From assembly GCF_038049935.1 (NCBI RefSeq), contig NZ_CP145886.1, forward strand, positions 1,496,501-1,560,500: DNA of 64,000 bases, in the 5' to 3' direction. Within the stretch, counting starts at the first letter, position 1, and every line of letters begins with the position of its first letter. A program made the translations under genes and the position numbers. Positions 51,755 to 59,103 of this stretch are shown here, in pieces. The DNA is from Rossellomorea sp. y25 (lineage in GTDB: Bacteria; Bacillota; Bacilli; Bacillales; Bacillaceae_B). Below the pieces are notes generated by a model. That model made no database searches. It saw nothing but the letters and a program-made list of their open reading frames with translations, and was not told where the DNA came from.

Positions 51755-52552
51755 ATGTTAGAGAAAATGATGAGTGAAGAGATCAAGAACTTTTCAAATC
51801 AACTTATAGAAGCTGAGAGAAATAGAGAGGGGAGTAAACCTTTAACAGAATTAAAACCATCCATCACCATTCAAGAAGCCTATCACGTCCAACTGAAAAC
51901 GATCGCAAGGAAAGTCGAAACGGGTGCGACCATAGTGGGCAAAAAAATTGGTCTCACGTCCATCGCCATGCAGGAACTACTTGGTGTCGATGAACCAGAT
52001 TATGGACACCTTCTTGATGAAATGGCCATTGAGAACAATGGAACAGTGTTGAAGACTCAAGTTCTTCAACCTAGAGTGGAGGGGGAAATCGCCTTTGTCC
52101 TTAAAGAAGAATTGCGAGGTCCAAACGTAACTGTAGAAGATGTATTGAAGGCTACAGATTATGTATTACCCGCATTAGAAATTGTTGATAGCAGAATTAC
52201 AGATTGGAAGATTAAATTACAAGACACGATTGCCGATAATGCTTCTTCAGGGTTATTTGTATTAGGGGATCGACCAGTATCAATAGAGGACGTCGATTTA
52301 AAAGAAGTAGGGATGAACTTCTATCGTAATGGTGAACTGATGAATACGGGGAAGGGTTCAGCAGCACTAGGAGATCCAGCATATTGTGTAGCGTGGCTTG
52401 CCAATAAACTGCATGAGTTTAATTTGACTCTGGAACCTGGGGAGTTGATCTTATCAGGAGCTTTATCAGCAGCTGTATACGCACACCCCGGTGATGGGTT
52501 CTCTGCCGTGTTTGATGGTCTAGGACAGGTTTCATGTACGTTTGAAAGGTAA
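51755..52552 (+). CDS. 2-oxopent-4-enoate hydratase (DmpE/MhpD-like)
   Basis: A 265-residue member of the hydratase/decarboxylase family (FAH-related fold). Conserved points: KIGLTSIAMQELLGVDEPDYG, LQPRVEGEIAFVLKEEL with the metal-binding Glu residues, and ALEIVDSRITDWKIKL. It is a paralogue of the gene at 54507; both are about 265 residues. Since gene order from here is hydratase-dehydrogenase-aldolase-decarboxylase-tautomerase, the same as dmpEFGHI, I assign this copy as hydratase adding water to 2-oxopent-4-enoate. ATG 51755 follows AAAGGTGG; upstream extensions overlap the dehydrogenase gene. The two activities could be the reverse. Confidence 0.85.
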   Translation: MLEKMMSEEIKNFSNQLIEAERNREGSKPLTELKPSITIQEAYHVQLKTIARKVETGATIVGKKIGLTSIAMQELLGVDEPDYGHLLDEMAIENNGTVLKTQVLQPRVEGEIAFVLKEELRGPNVTVEDVLKATDYVLPALEIVDSRITDWKIKLQDTIADNASSGLFVLGDRPVSIEDVDLKEVGMNFYRNGELMNTGKGSAALGDPAYCVAWLANKLHEFNLTLEPGELILSGALSAAVYAHPGDGFSAVFDGLGQVSCTFER

Positions 52553-52564
52553 GGAGGAAAAGAA

Positions 52565-53440
52565 ATGAAAACGAAAGTTGCCATAATCGGGTCTGGGAAT
52601 ATAGGTACAGATTTAATGAAGAAATTGCTTCGTTCAGATGTATTGGAATTAACGGCAATGATTGGTATTGACTCAAATTCAGAAGGATTAAGAATGGCAC
52701 AGGAACATGGTCTTTCAACATTTTCAAATGGGTTGGATGGGTTCTTAGAAAAACATGAATTGGCAGATGTATTATTTGATGCAACATCTGCAAAAGCCCA
52801 TCGTCATCATGCTGAAGTATTAAAAAATCTCGGTAAGAAAGTGATTGATCTTACACCTGCTGCCATCGGCCCCTTTGTTGTTCCACCTGTAAACTTACAC
52901 GAGTATCTACATGAACAAAATGTAAATATGATCACTTGTGGAGGGCAAGCGACCATTCCGATCGTGCACAGTATAAATTCAGTAGCTGAAGTGGAGTATG
53001 CAGAAATTGTTGCCACCATTTCCAGTAGAAGTGCCGGTCCGGGCACAAGAGCTAATATTGATGAATTTACAGTAACAACAGCCAAAGGTCTTGAAGTGAT
53101 TGGAGGAGCTGAAAATGGAAAAGCGATTATCATTCTTAATCCAGCTGAACCTCCAATCTTAATGAGGGACACGGTTTATTGTTTAGTGAAAGGAAATGTG
53201 AATCAAAAAGAGATTACTCAATCTATCAAAAACATGGTAAATAGAGTGAGTGAATATGTTCCTGGATATCGCCTTCGAACCGATCCTATTTTTGAAGACA
53301 ATAAAGTGACGGTTTTCCTTGAAGTGGAGGGCTCTGGTGACTACTTACCGAGTTATGCCGGAAACCTGGATATCATGACTTCATCTGCAGTGAAAGTAGG
53401 GGAAGAACTAGCTAAATATGTAATGACTCAGCGGGCATAA
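52565..53440 (+). CDS. Acylating acetaldehyde dehydrogenase (DmpF-like)
   Basis: A 291-residue CoA-acylating acetaldehyde dehydrogenase. The NAD-binding start is [18 protein letters not shown] and the active-site Cys is in [20 protein letters not shown]-like [12 protein letters not shown] and [10 protein letters not shown] follow. It turns acetaldehyde, channelled from the aldolase, into acetyl-CoA. GGAGGAAAAGAA precedes ATG 52565, 12 bases after the hydratase. The aldolase gene follows 30 bases on, and these two normally form a complex. Confidence 0.93.
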   Translation: MKTKVAIIGSGNIGTDLMKKLLRSDVLELTAMIGIDSNSEGLRMAQEHGLSTFSNGLDGFLEKHELADVLFDATSAKAHRHHAEVLKNLGKKVIDLTPAAIGPFVVPPVNLHEYLHEQNVNMITCGGQATIPIVHSINSVAEVEYAEIVATISSRSAGPGTRANIDEFTVTTAKGLEVIGGAENGKAIIILNPAEPPILMRDTVYCLVKGNVNQKEITQSIKNMVNRVSEYVPGYRLRTDPIFEDNKVTVFLEVEGSGDYLPSYAGNLDIMTSSAVKVGEELAKYVMTQRA

Positions 53441-53470
53441 TACTTCACCTCGAGTAAATGAGAAAGGAGA

Positions 53471-54493
53471 ATGAGTGTGACAAATCGGGATATTACTGTG
53501 ACAGAGGTAGCTTTAAGAGACGGAAGTCATGCTATCGGTCACAGCTATACAGTGGATCAAGTAATAAATGTAGCAAAAGCCTTAGATGAAGCAAATATTC
53601 CTTACATTGAAGTCTCCCATGGAGATGGATTAGGGGGTTCCTCCCTGCAATACGGGCTTTCAAAAACAAATGAATTTGATTTGATTTCAGCTGCTGTCTC
53701 GGTATGCAGACAAGCAAAGATAGGGATTCTGCTCTTACCTGGAATAGGAACGGTTAAAGAATTGAAAAAGGCAGAGCAAGCAGGTGCTAGGCTCGCTCGT
53801 ATTGCTACTCATGTGACAGAAGCTGATGTATCAAAGCAACATATCCAAACGGCGAAAGAATTGGGTATGGAAACGGTCGGTTTCTTGATGATGGCTCACA
53901 TGGCACCCATGGACAAATTGATACAGCAGGCGAAATTAATGGAAAGCTATGGAGCGGATACCATTTATATTGTAGATTCTGCAGGGGCCATGCTTCCTCA
54001 TGAAGTAAGGGAAAGAGTGAAAGTATTAAAGCAAAGCATCCATGCAAATATTGGATTTCATGCCCATAACAATCTTTCACTGGCAATGGCCAATACTCTT
54101 GCAGCGATAGAAGAAGGAGCAACCTGGGTCGATGGGAGTGTCCGGTGTTTAGGTGCAGGTGCTGGAAATACACAAACAGAAGTCTTGATCTCGATACTGG
54201 CTCGCATGAACATTGAGACTGGGATCGATCATTATAAAATGATGGATCTGGCAGAGGATATTGTTGCACCGATTTTAGAAAAACCACAAGAAATTACAAA
54301 AGGGAGTTTAATTCTGGGTTATGCAGGTGTCTATTCTAGCTTCTTACTTCATGCACAAAAAGCGGCCAGGAAATTCAATGTTGATCCAAGAGATATTTTA
54401 GTGGAATTAGGCAGAAGGGGTGTCGTAGGGGGACAAGAAGATATGATTGTCGACGTCGCCAGCGAATTATCAAAGAAAGCTACTGTAAGGTAG
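53471..54493 (+). CDS. dmpG: 4-hydroxy-2-oxovalerate aldolase
   Basis: A 340-residue DRE-TIM-type aldolase (DmpG/BphI). The N-terminal VALRDGSHAIGHSYT holds the Arg-Asp pair and the His that act in catalysis and metal binding; HAHNNLSLAMANT supplies the metal-binding His pair. The C-terminal DmpG-type communication domain (GVYSSFLLHAQKAARKF) that docks to the dehydrogenase is present. Products are pyruvate and acetaldehyde. ATG 53471 lies behind AAAGGAG. Confidence 0.94.
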   Translation: MSVTNRDITVTEVALRDGSHAIGHSYTVDQVINVAKALDEANIPYIEVSHGDGLGGSSLQYGLSKTNEFDLISAAVSVCRQAKIGILLLPGIGTVKELKKAEQAGARLARIATHVTEADVSKQHIQTAKELGMETVGFLMMAHMAPMDKLIQQAKLMESYGADTIYIVDSAGAMLPHEVRERVKVLKQSIHANIGFHAHNNLSLAMANTLAAIEEGATWVDGSVRCLGAGAGNTQTEVLISILARMNIETGIDHYKMMDLAEDIVAPILEKPQEITKGSLILGYAGVYSSFLLHAQKAARKFNVDPRDILVELGRRGVVGGQEDMIVDVASELSKKATVR

Positions 54494-54506
54494 AAAGGAG
54501 CCAAAA

Positions 54507-55307
54507 ATGGAGACTAAAACACAGAACTTAATAGAATTAGCGAAAACCATTGATTTTCATCAGGTAAAAGGAATTGAAATGGATAAGATTACACTGGCTT
54601 ATCCCAACTTAACGGTTGAAGAATCCTATGAAATTCAGAAATTATGGGAACAATGTGCCCTTCAAAGGGGAGATCATAAAATTGGATGGAAAATGGGGTT
54701 AACGAGTATCGCTAAACAACAATCGGTTGGTGTGAATGAACCAATTTATGGGAGACTAACTCAATCAATGGAGATCAATCAAGATTCTCTCTCTCTTCAA
54801 GGATTGATCCATCCCAGAGTAGAACCAGAAATTGCATTTGTAATGAAGAAAGCTTTAAAGGGAAGCCACTTAACACCTCGTGATGTTTGGAGTGCTACAG
54901 AATTTATCATGCCTGCAGTTGAGGTTATTGATAGCCGGTATAAAAATTTCTCTTTCACTTTAGTGGATGTTGTGGCAGATAATGCCTCTTCTTCTCGTTT
55001 TATACTGAGTGATCAAGCATATTCCCCTTTGAACCATTCACTTGGAAATCTGGAAGTTTCCATGTTTAGAAATGGAGAAAAAGTCCAATCTGGTCTGGGT
55101 TCTGCTGTTTTAGGCCACCCCGTCAAATCCATTATTGAATTAGCCAAAATGTTGGATCGAGATGGCCTTGGAATCGAAGCAGGGATGGTTATTTTAACGG
55201 GAGGAATAACCGAAGCAATTAATATTTATGATGGTGACTCTTTAAAGGTTGATTTTGGCCCACTTGGATTCATTGGTTTTAATGCGTGTAATGGGAAGGA
55301 TGTATAA
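54507..55307 (+). CDS. 4-oxalocrotonate decarboxylase (DmpH-like)
   Basis: A 266-residue paralogue of the hydratase, with KIGWKMGLTSIAKQQSVGVNEPIYG, HPRVEPEIAFVMKKAL and AVEVIDSRYKNFSFTL in the same order. Its place next to the tautomerase gene and the dmpEFGHI order suggest 4-oxalocrotonate decarboxylase, giving 2-oxopent-4-enoate. In characterised systems hydratase and decarboxylase form one complex, which fits two similar subunits. AAAGGAGCC precedes ATG 54507; 13 bp after the aldolase. The reverse assignment to the other copy is possible. Confidence 0.85.
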   Translation: METKTQNLIELAKTIDFHQVKGIEMDKITLAYPNLTVEESYEIQKLWEQCALQRGDHKIGWKMGLTSIAKQQSVGVNEPIYGRLTQSMEINQDSLSLQGLIHPRVEPEIAFVMKKALKGSHLTPRDVWSATEFIMPAVEVIDSRYKNFSFTLVDVVADNASSSRFILSDQAYSPLNHSLGNLEVSMFRNGEKVQSGLGSAVLGHPVKSIIELAKMLDRDGLGIEAGMVILTGGITEAINIYDGDSLKVDFGPLGFIGFNACNGKDV

Positions 55308-55309
55308 AG

Positions 55310-55489
55310 GTGCCGATTGCTCATCTTCATATTCTCGAAGGCAGGAGTCCCGAAGTAAAAGAAGAGCTTGTAAAATCTCTTACTCTTTCAATTTGTGAAT
55401 GTTTACAAACAAAACCAGAACAAGTAAGAATTTTAATAAATGAAGTTCCAAATGGAAATTGGTCTGTTGGTGGAACGTTGAAAGAATAG
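55310..55489 (+). CDS. 4-oxalocrotonate tautomerase
   Basis: A 59-residue protein beginning MPIAHLHILEGR. After removal of Met, Pro1 would be the catalytic base, the hallmark of the tautomerase family; an Arg near residue 40 (EQVRILINEVP) follows as in 4-oxalocrotonate tautomerase. The GTG start lies two bases after the decarboxylase stop, so translation is coupled. It would interconvert the enol (2-hydroxymuconate) and keto forms before decarboxylation. Easily missed because of its size; matches DmpI/XylH (62 residues). Confidence 0.88.
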   Translation: MPIAHLHILEGRSPEVKEELVKSLTLSICECLQTKPEQVRILINEVPNGNWSVGGTLKE

Positions 55490-55524
55490 TAAGTATTTAA
55501 GGTTTTTATTTGTTGGAGGTGCTT

Positions 55525-56064
55525 ATGGTGCAAACACTTCATGGTCAGTCATTAACATTGCCTCAGTCCATTATAACAATTGGGGCATTTGACGGTGTAC
55601 ACAAAGGACATCAATCTGTGATTACTCATGTCGTACATGAAAGCAGAAAAAGAAGTATTCCAAGCGTAGTGTATACGTTTGATCCACCACCTCGTACTTA
55701 TTTCAAAGGAGCTAAAATGCTTACCACCCTAGATGAGAAGTTGGAACGTATAGAGTCCCTGGGTGTTGATTATGCCGTTATAGCCAGTTTCAATAAAGAG
55801 TATCTTAAACAATCTTCTTCCCAATTTATAAATACTCTAATGAGTTTCCACCCGGAAGAAATATTTGTTGGGAACGATTTTAGATTTGGTAATGGCAGGG
55901 AAGGTAATGTGAAAACGCTCAGGCAATTTTTTAAGGTGAGCATGTTGAATCCTGTTTGTTGCGAGAAAGGAACAGTAATTTCCTCAACAAGAATAAGAAA
56001 GCTTATCGAGCAAGGGGAAAATTTTGAAGCTAGTAATCTGTTAGGTGTACATCTGCAACGTTAG
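55525..56064 (+). CDS. Stand-alone FAD synthetase (RibF N-terminal domain)
   Basis: A 179-residue protein equal to only the FMN adenylyltransferase half of RibF. Nucleotide-binding motifs are IGAFDGVHKGHQ (the HxGH type, here with Lys between), VGNDFRFGNGREG and SSTRIRKLIEQG. The protein stops right after the GVHLQR segment, where the riboflavin kinase domain would begin in bifunctional RibF, so the loss follows the domain border. It should convert FMN plus ATP to FAD for the flavin reductase/monooxygenase pair. A riboflavin kinase elsewhere must supply FMN. ATG 55525 is behind GGAGGTG. Confidence 0.88.
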   Translation: MVQTLHGQSLTLPQSIITIGAFDGVHKGHQSVITHVVHESRKRSIPSVVYTFDPPPRTYFKGAKMLTTLDEKLERIESLGVDYAVIASFNKEYLKQSSSQFINTLMSFHPEEIFVGNDFRFGNGREGNVKTLRQFFKVSMLNPVCCEKGTVISSTRIRKLIEQGENFEASNLLGVHLQR

Positions 56065-56092
56065 AGAAAGCATTCATTGAATTTTCAATATT

Positions 56093-56106
56093 TGAAAACG
56101 CTTTAA
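56093..56106 (+). promoter_or_regulatory. cre-like site upstream of the TRAP transporter genes
   Basis: TGAAAACGCTTTAA matches 13 of 14 positions of TGWAANCGNTNWCA. It lies in the 65-bp gap between the FAD synthetase gene and dctP, implying catabolite repression of substrate uptake. Confidence 0.55.
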
Positions 56107-56129
56107 TAATGAATGAGGGGGAAATGAAC

Positions 56130-57155
56130 GTGAAAAGTTTGAGAAAATGGGGATTAAACTTGTTGAGTCTTCTTCTTGTATTAGGTGTATTGAGTGCTTG
56201 CGGTTCCGGAGAATCAGAAAAAAGCAGTGGATCTGAAGATAATAAGGGCAAAACTTATACCTTTAAATTAGCTCATATTACACCACCGAGTCATATGTGG
56301 CATAAAGGGGCAGAAAAATTTAAAGAAGAGCTCGAAAAGAGATCAGAAGGTCGTATGAAAGTAGAAATTTATCCATCAAGTCAGTTGGGAACGGAAGCAG
56401 ATATGGTAGAACAAATCGCTGCTGGCTCAGTCGATTTTGGTCTGATAACAGCTGCATATATGAGCTCAAGAGAACCTTCATTTGCTGCGTGGTTTACTCC
56501 TTATGCGTTTGAAGATTTAAATGCGGCAAATGAAGCAAGAGATTCAGAGGTAGCAAAGAAAATTCTCAATACGATCGATAAGCAAGGTTTAGTCGGCCTG
56601 GACTATTTATTCGCCGGACAACGTGTGATGTTGTTTAAAGATAAAGAAGTGAAGGACCCATCAGATATGAAGGGGTTAAAACTGCGTGTTACACCTAGTC
56701 CACCGATGCAGGATTTCTATCATTTCTCTGGCGCTTCTACCGAGGGGCTTCCATTACCGGAAGTATATTCAGCCGTTCAAACAGGTGTAATTGATGGAAT
56801 GGACATGGATTTGGATGCAGCCATCACCAATAAATATCATGAAGTAGTTAAATATGGAGCGGTGACTAATCACATGGTTTGGCCTGCGGTGGCGATGATG
56901 AATAAAGGAACATTCGAAGGACTGTCTGAAGAAGACCAGAAAATTGTCCGTGAATCCATGGCGGCAGCCGCAGATTTCGCAGCCACTACAAGAGCTGGAC
57001 AAGAGGAAGAGTTTAAACAGACTCTAAAAGATGAAGGTATGAAAATCTACGAGCTTGATTCTAAAGTATTTAAAGAACAGATGAAACAGTATGATGAGAA
57101 ATATGGTCCGACAGATCCACTTATTCAAGAGTTTATTGATACCTTCCGTAAATAA
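56130..57155 (+). CDS. dctP: TRAP transporter substrate-binding lipoprotein (DctP family)
   Basis: A 341-residue solute-binding protein with a lipoprotein signal (LGVLSAC, lipidated Cys24 from this start). The DctP fold is evident from KLAHITPPSHMWHKGAEKF, YPSSQLGTEADMVEQIAAG and LKLRVTPSPP, whose Arg normally clamps the carboxylate of the ligand, and EVYSAVQTGVIDGMDMD. GTG 56130 is eight bases behind AGGGGG; ATG 56124 or 56109 are alternatives. It heads dctPQM and most likely binds an aromatic or related carboxylate used by the upstream pathway. Confidence 0.9.
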   Translation: MKSLRKWGLNLLSLLLVLGVLSACGSGESEKSSGSEDNKGKTYTFKLAHITPPSHMWHKGAEKFKEELEKRSEGRMKVEIYPSSQLGTEADMVEQIAAGSVDFGLITAAYMSSREPSFAAWFTPYAFEDLNAANEARDSEVAKKILNTIDKQGLVGLDYLFAGQRVMLFKDKEVKDPSDMKGLKLRVTPSPPMQDFYHFSGASTEGLPLPEVYSAVQTGVIDGMDMDLDAAITNKYHEVVKYGAVTNHMVWPAVAMMNKGTFEGLSEEDQKIVRESMAAAADFAATTRAGQEEEFKQTLKDEGMKIYELDSKVFKEQMKQYDEKYGPTDPLIQEFIDTFRK

Positions 57156-57181
57156 TAGATTAGCAATAGGGGGTAAAAATC

Positions 57182-57655
57182 ATGAGAGCGATAAGTAACG
57201 GCATTTCTTCTATAGAAAAGATACTATCAATGATCCTGATGTTTTCGATGGCCGTTATCGTAACGTTAGCAGTCGGTTTTCGTTATATCCTTAATTCCCC
57301 ATTATCATGGGCAGGAGAAGTTTCTATATTTCTCCTAATTTGGATTAGTTTTATAGGAGGGAGCTTGGGGCTGAAGTATAAGTCCCAAGCCTCCGTCACA
57401 ATCGTATTAGAATATGTCTCTTCAAAAGTTAAAAGGATCATTCTTATTTTAGGGCATATGATAATGCTCGTTTTTCTCGTTCTCTTAATCTATTACAGCA
57501 CTAGTTGGATTTTATCACCTAGTGTTGCCTATCAAAAATCCACAGCCATGTTAATACCAATGTGGATTCCTTATTCTGCAGTGCCATTGGGTCTTTCATT
57601 TGCAGGTATCCATGTATTATCTAACCTCTTTGATTTGGTAAGGGAGGGTAAGTAA
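57182..57655 (+). CDS. dctQ: TRAP transporter small permease (DctQ family)
   Basis: A 157-residue membrane protein with four helices (about residues 15-35, 48-66, 87-107, 128-148), the size and topology of DctQ. The stretch NSPLSWAGEVSIFLLIWISF is typical of the family. It links the large permease to the binding protein. GGGGGTAAAAATC precedes ATG 57182, and dctM starts directly after its stop. Confidence 0.92.
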   Translation: MRAISNGISSIEKILSMILMFSMAVIVTLAVGFRYILNSPLSWAGEVSIFLLIWISFIGGSLGLKYKSQASVTIVLEYVSSKVKRIILILGHMIMLVFLVLLIYYSTSWILSPSVAYQKSTAMLIPMWIPYSAVPLGLSFAGIHVLSNLFDLVREGK

Positions 57656-58936
57656 TTGACAATATTAGTGGTCTTTTGTTTCTTTATCCTCCTCTTTATG
57701 TCTGTACCTATCTCCCTTGTATTGGGAATCACAACCGTACTCTATTTCCTAGTAGTAGGAAACGTAACACTTTTGTCCTCTACTCCCATGAGGCTTTACT
57801 CAGGATTGGATAATTTCGGTTTATTGGCTATTCCTTTATTTATGCTGGCTGGAGAGTTAATGAATGGTGGTGGTATCACCACAAGATTAGTAAAGTTTGC
57901 AAGAGTCTTAATCGGTCATGTCAGGGGTGGTCTCGCGTATGTCACGATTATTGCTAACATGTTTTTAGCTTCCATACTGGGATCAGCTAATGCTCAGGCT
58001 GCCATGATGAGTAAAGTCATGGTTCCCGAAATGGAAAAAGAAGGTTATGATAGAGAGTTTTCGTCAGCATTAACATTAGCCTCTTCTATAGTAGCCCCCA
58101 TCATTCCGCCCAGCATGATCTTTATCATCTATGGAACTCTATCTGGTACTTCGATTGGTGGTTTGTTCATGGCGGGAATCATTCCAGGTATCATGTATGG
58201 AATCGGTTTTATCAGCTTGATTGCCTTCCTTGGATATAAATATAATTTTAAGAAGTCGAAAAGAGCTTCTGCTAAAGAAATTATGACGAGTTCTTTCAGT
58301 GTACTCCCGGCATTACTTGTTCCGTTTATTATTATATTTGGTATATTAAGTGGAGCATTCACAGCTACGGAGTCTGCTGCTATCGCCTCTCTGGTAGCCT
58401 TTATTGTGGGAATGTTATTCTACAGGGAATTAAAGTGGAGAAAAATCCCTGGTATTTTAGTGAATACGGTGACGGCAACAGCGACGGTTACTTTTTTAAT
58501 TGCAATGGCCAATATCTTTGGCTGGATGATAGCATTTGAACAAATCCCTCAAGCGATCGTAACGCAAATGACATCCTTATCTGATAACCCATTTGTATTC
58601 CTGTTATTGGTGAATATACTATTGCTATTACTAGGCGCGGTACTGGATGGAATTGCGGCTTTAATCATATTAGTCCCAGTCTTTATGCCGCTGATCACTG
58701 CATTTGAAATCGACCCGATTCATTTTGGCGTTATCATATGTATCAACCTGACTATAGGCCTTCTCACACCACCTGTTGGGACCGGTTTATTCATTGTTTC
58801 CTCGATTGCAGATGTGAAATTTGAAAGACTGGTTAAGGCAACCATGCCATTTCTCATGATGGGAATCTTCATTTTATTTATCATCACCTACTGGGAAGGG
58901 GCAGTGATGTGGATTCCGAATAAACTTGGGCTATAG
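57656..58936 (+). CDS. dctM: TRAP transporter large permease (DctM family)
   Basis: A 426-residue membrane protein with about 12 helices. DctM hallmarks are PLFMLAGELMNGGGIT near residue 65, GSANAQAAMMSKVMVPEMEKEGYD with the following SSIVAPIIPPSMIFIIYG, and the late TPPVGTGLFIVSSI. It drives sodium- or proton-coupled uptake with DctP and DctQ. TTG 57656 begins at the base after the dctQ stop, with GGAGGG upstream. It closes the catabolic cluster; a hairpin follows. Confidence 0.93.
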   Translation: MTILVVFCFFILLFMSVPISLVLGITTVLYFLVVGNVTLLSSTPMRLYSGLDNFGLLAIPLFMLAGELMNGGGITTRLVKFARVLIGHVRGGLAYVTIIANMFLASILGSANAQAAMMSKVMVPEMEKEGYDREFSSALTLASSIVAPIIPPSMIFIIYGTLSGTSIGGLFMAGIIPGIMYGIGFISLIAFLGYKYNFKKSKRASAKEIMTSSFSVLPALLVPFIIIFGILSGAFTATESAAIASLVAFIVGMLFYRELKWRKIPGILVNTVTATATVTFLIAMANIFGWMIAFEQIPQAIVTQMTSLSDNPFVFLLLVNILLLLLGAVLDGIAALIILVPVFMPLITAFEIDPIHFGVIICINLTIGLLTPPVGTGLFIVSSIADVKFERLVKATMPFLMMGIFILFIITYWEGAVMWIPNKLGL

Positions 58937-58961
58937 GTAATTATGAATAAATTTGAATTGA

Positions 58962-59003
58962 AGGGCAGCTTTCTCTAAAAGATCGCTGCCCTGTTTGGTT
59001 TTG
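58962..59003 (+). terminator. Terminator at the end of the catabolic cluster
   Basis: AGGGCAGC (58962-58969) pairs with GCTGCCCT (58985-58992), followed by GTTTGGTTTTG. Confidence 0.7.
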
Positions 59004-59103
59004 TAGGAAAATCCTACCAATCAAAATATAGGACTAAATATTTATGTACCGTTATGAATATTTATTCTATCATTAGACTATTACAGAATTTGGAGGTACA
59101 TAA

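Noticed and set aside
53805..54287. 160-codon minus-strand frame inside the aldolase gene
   Set aside because: The aldolase frame is strongly supported by motifs; the opposite frame has no site or recognisable domain.
45117..59003. Cluster considered as an integrative element
   Set aside because: No integrase, transposase, tRNA target or flanking direct repeat is visible at either edge; acquisition is possible but not shown.
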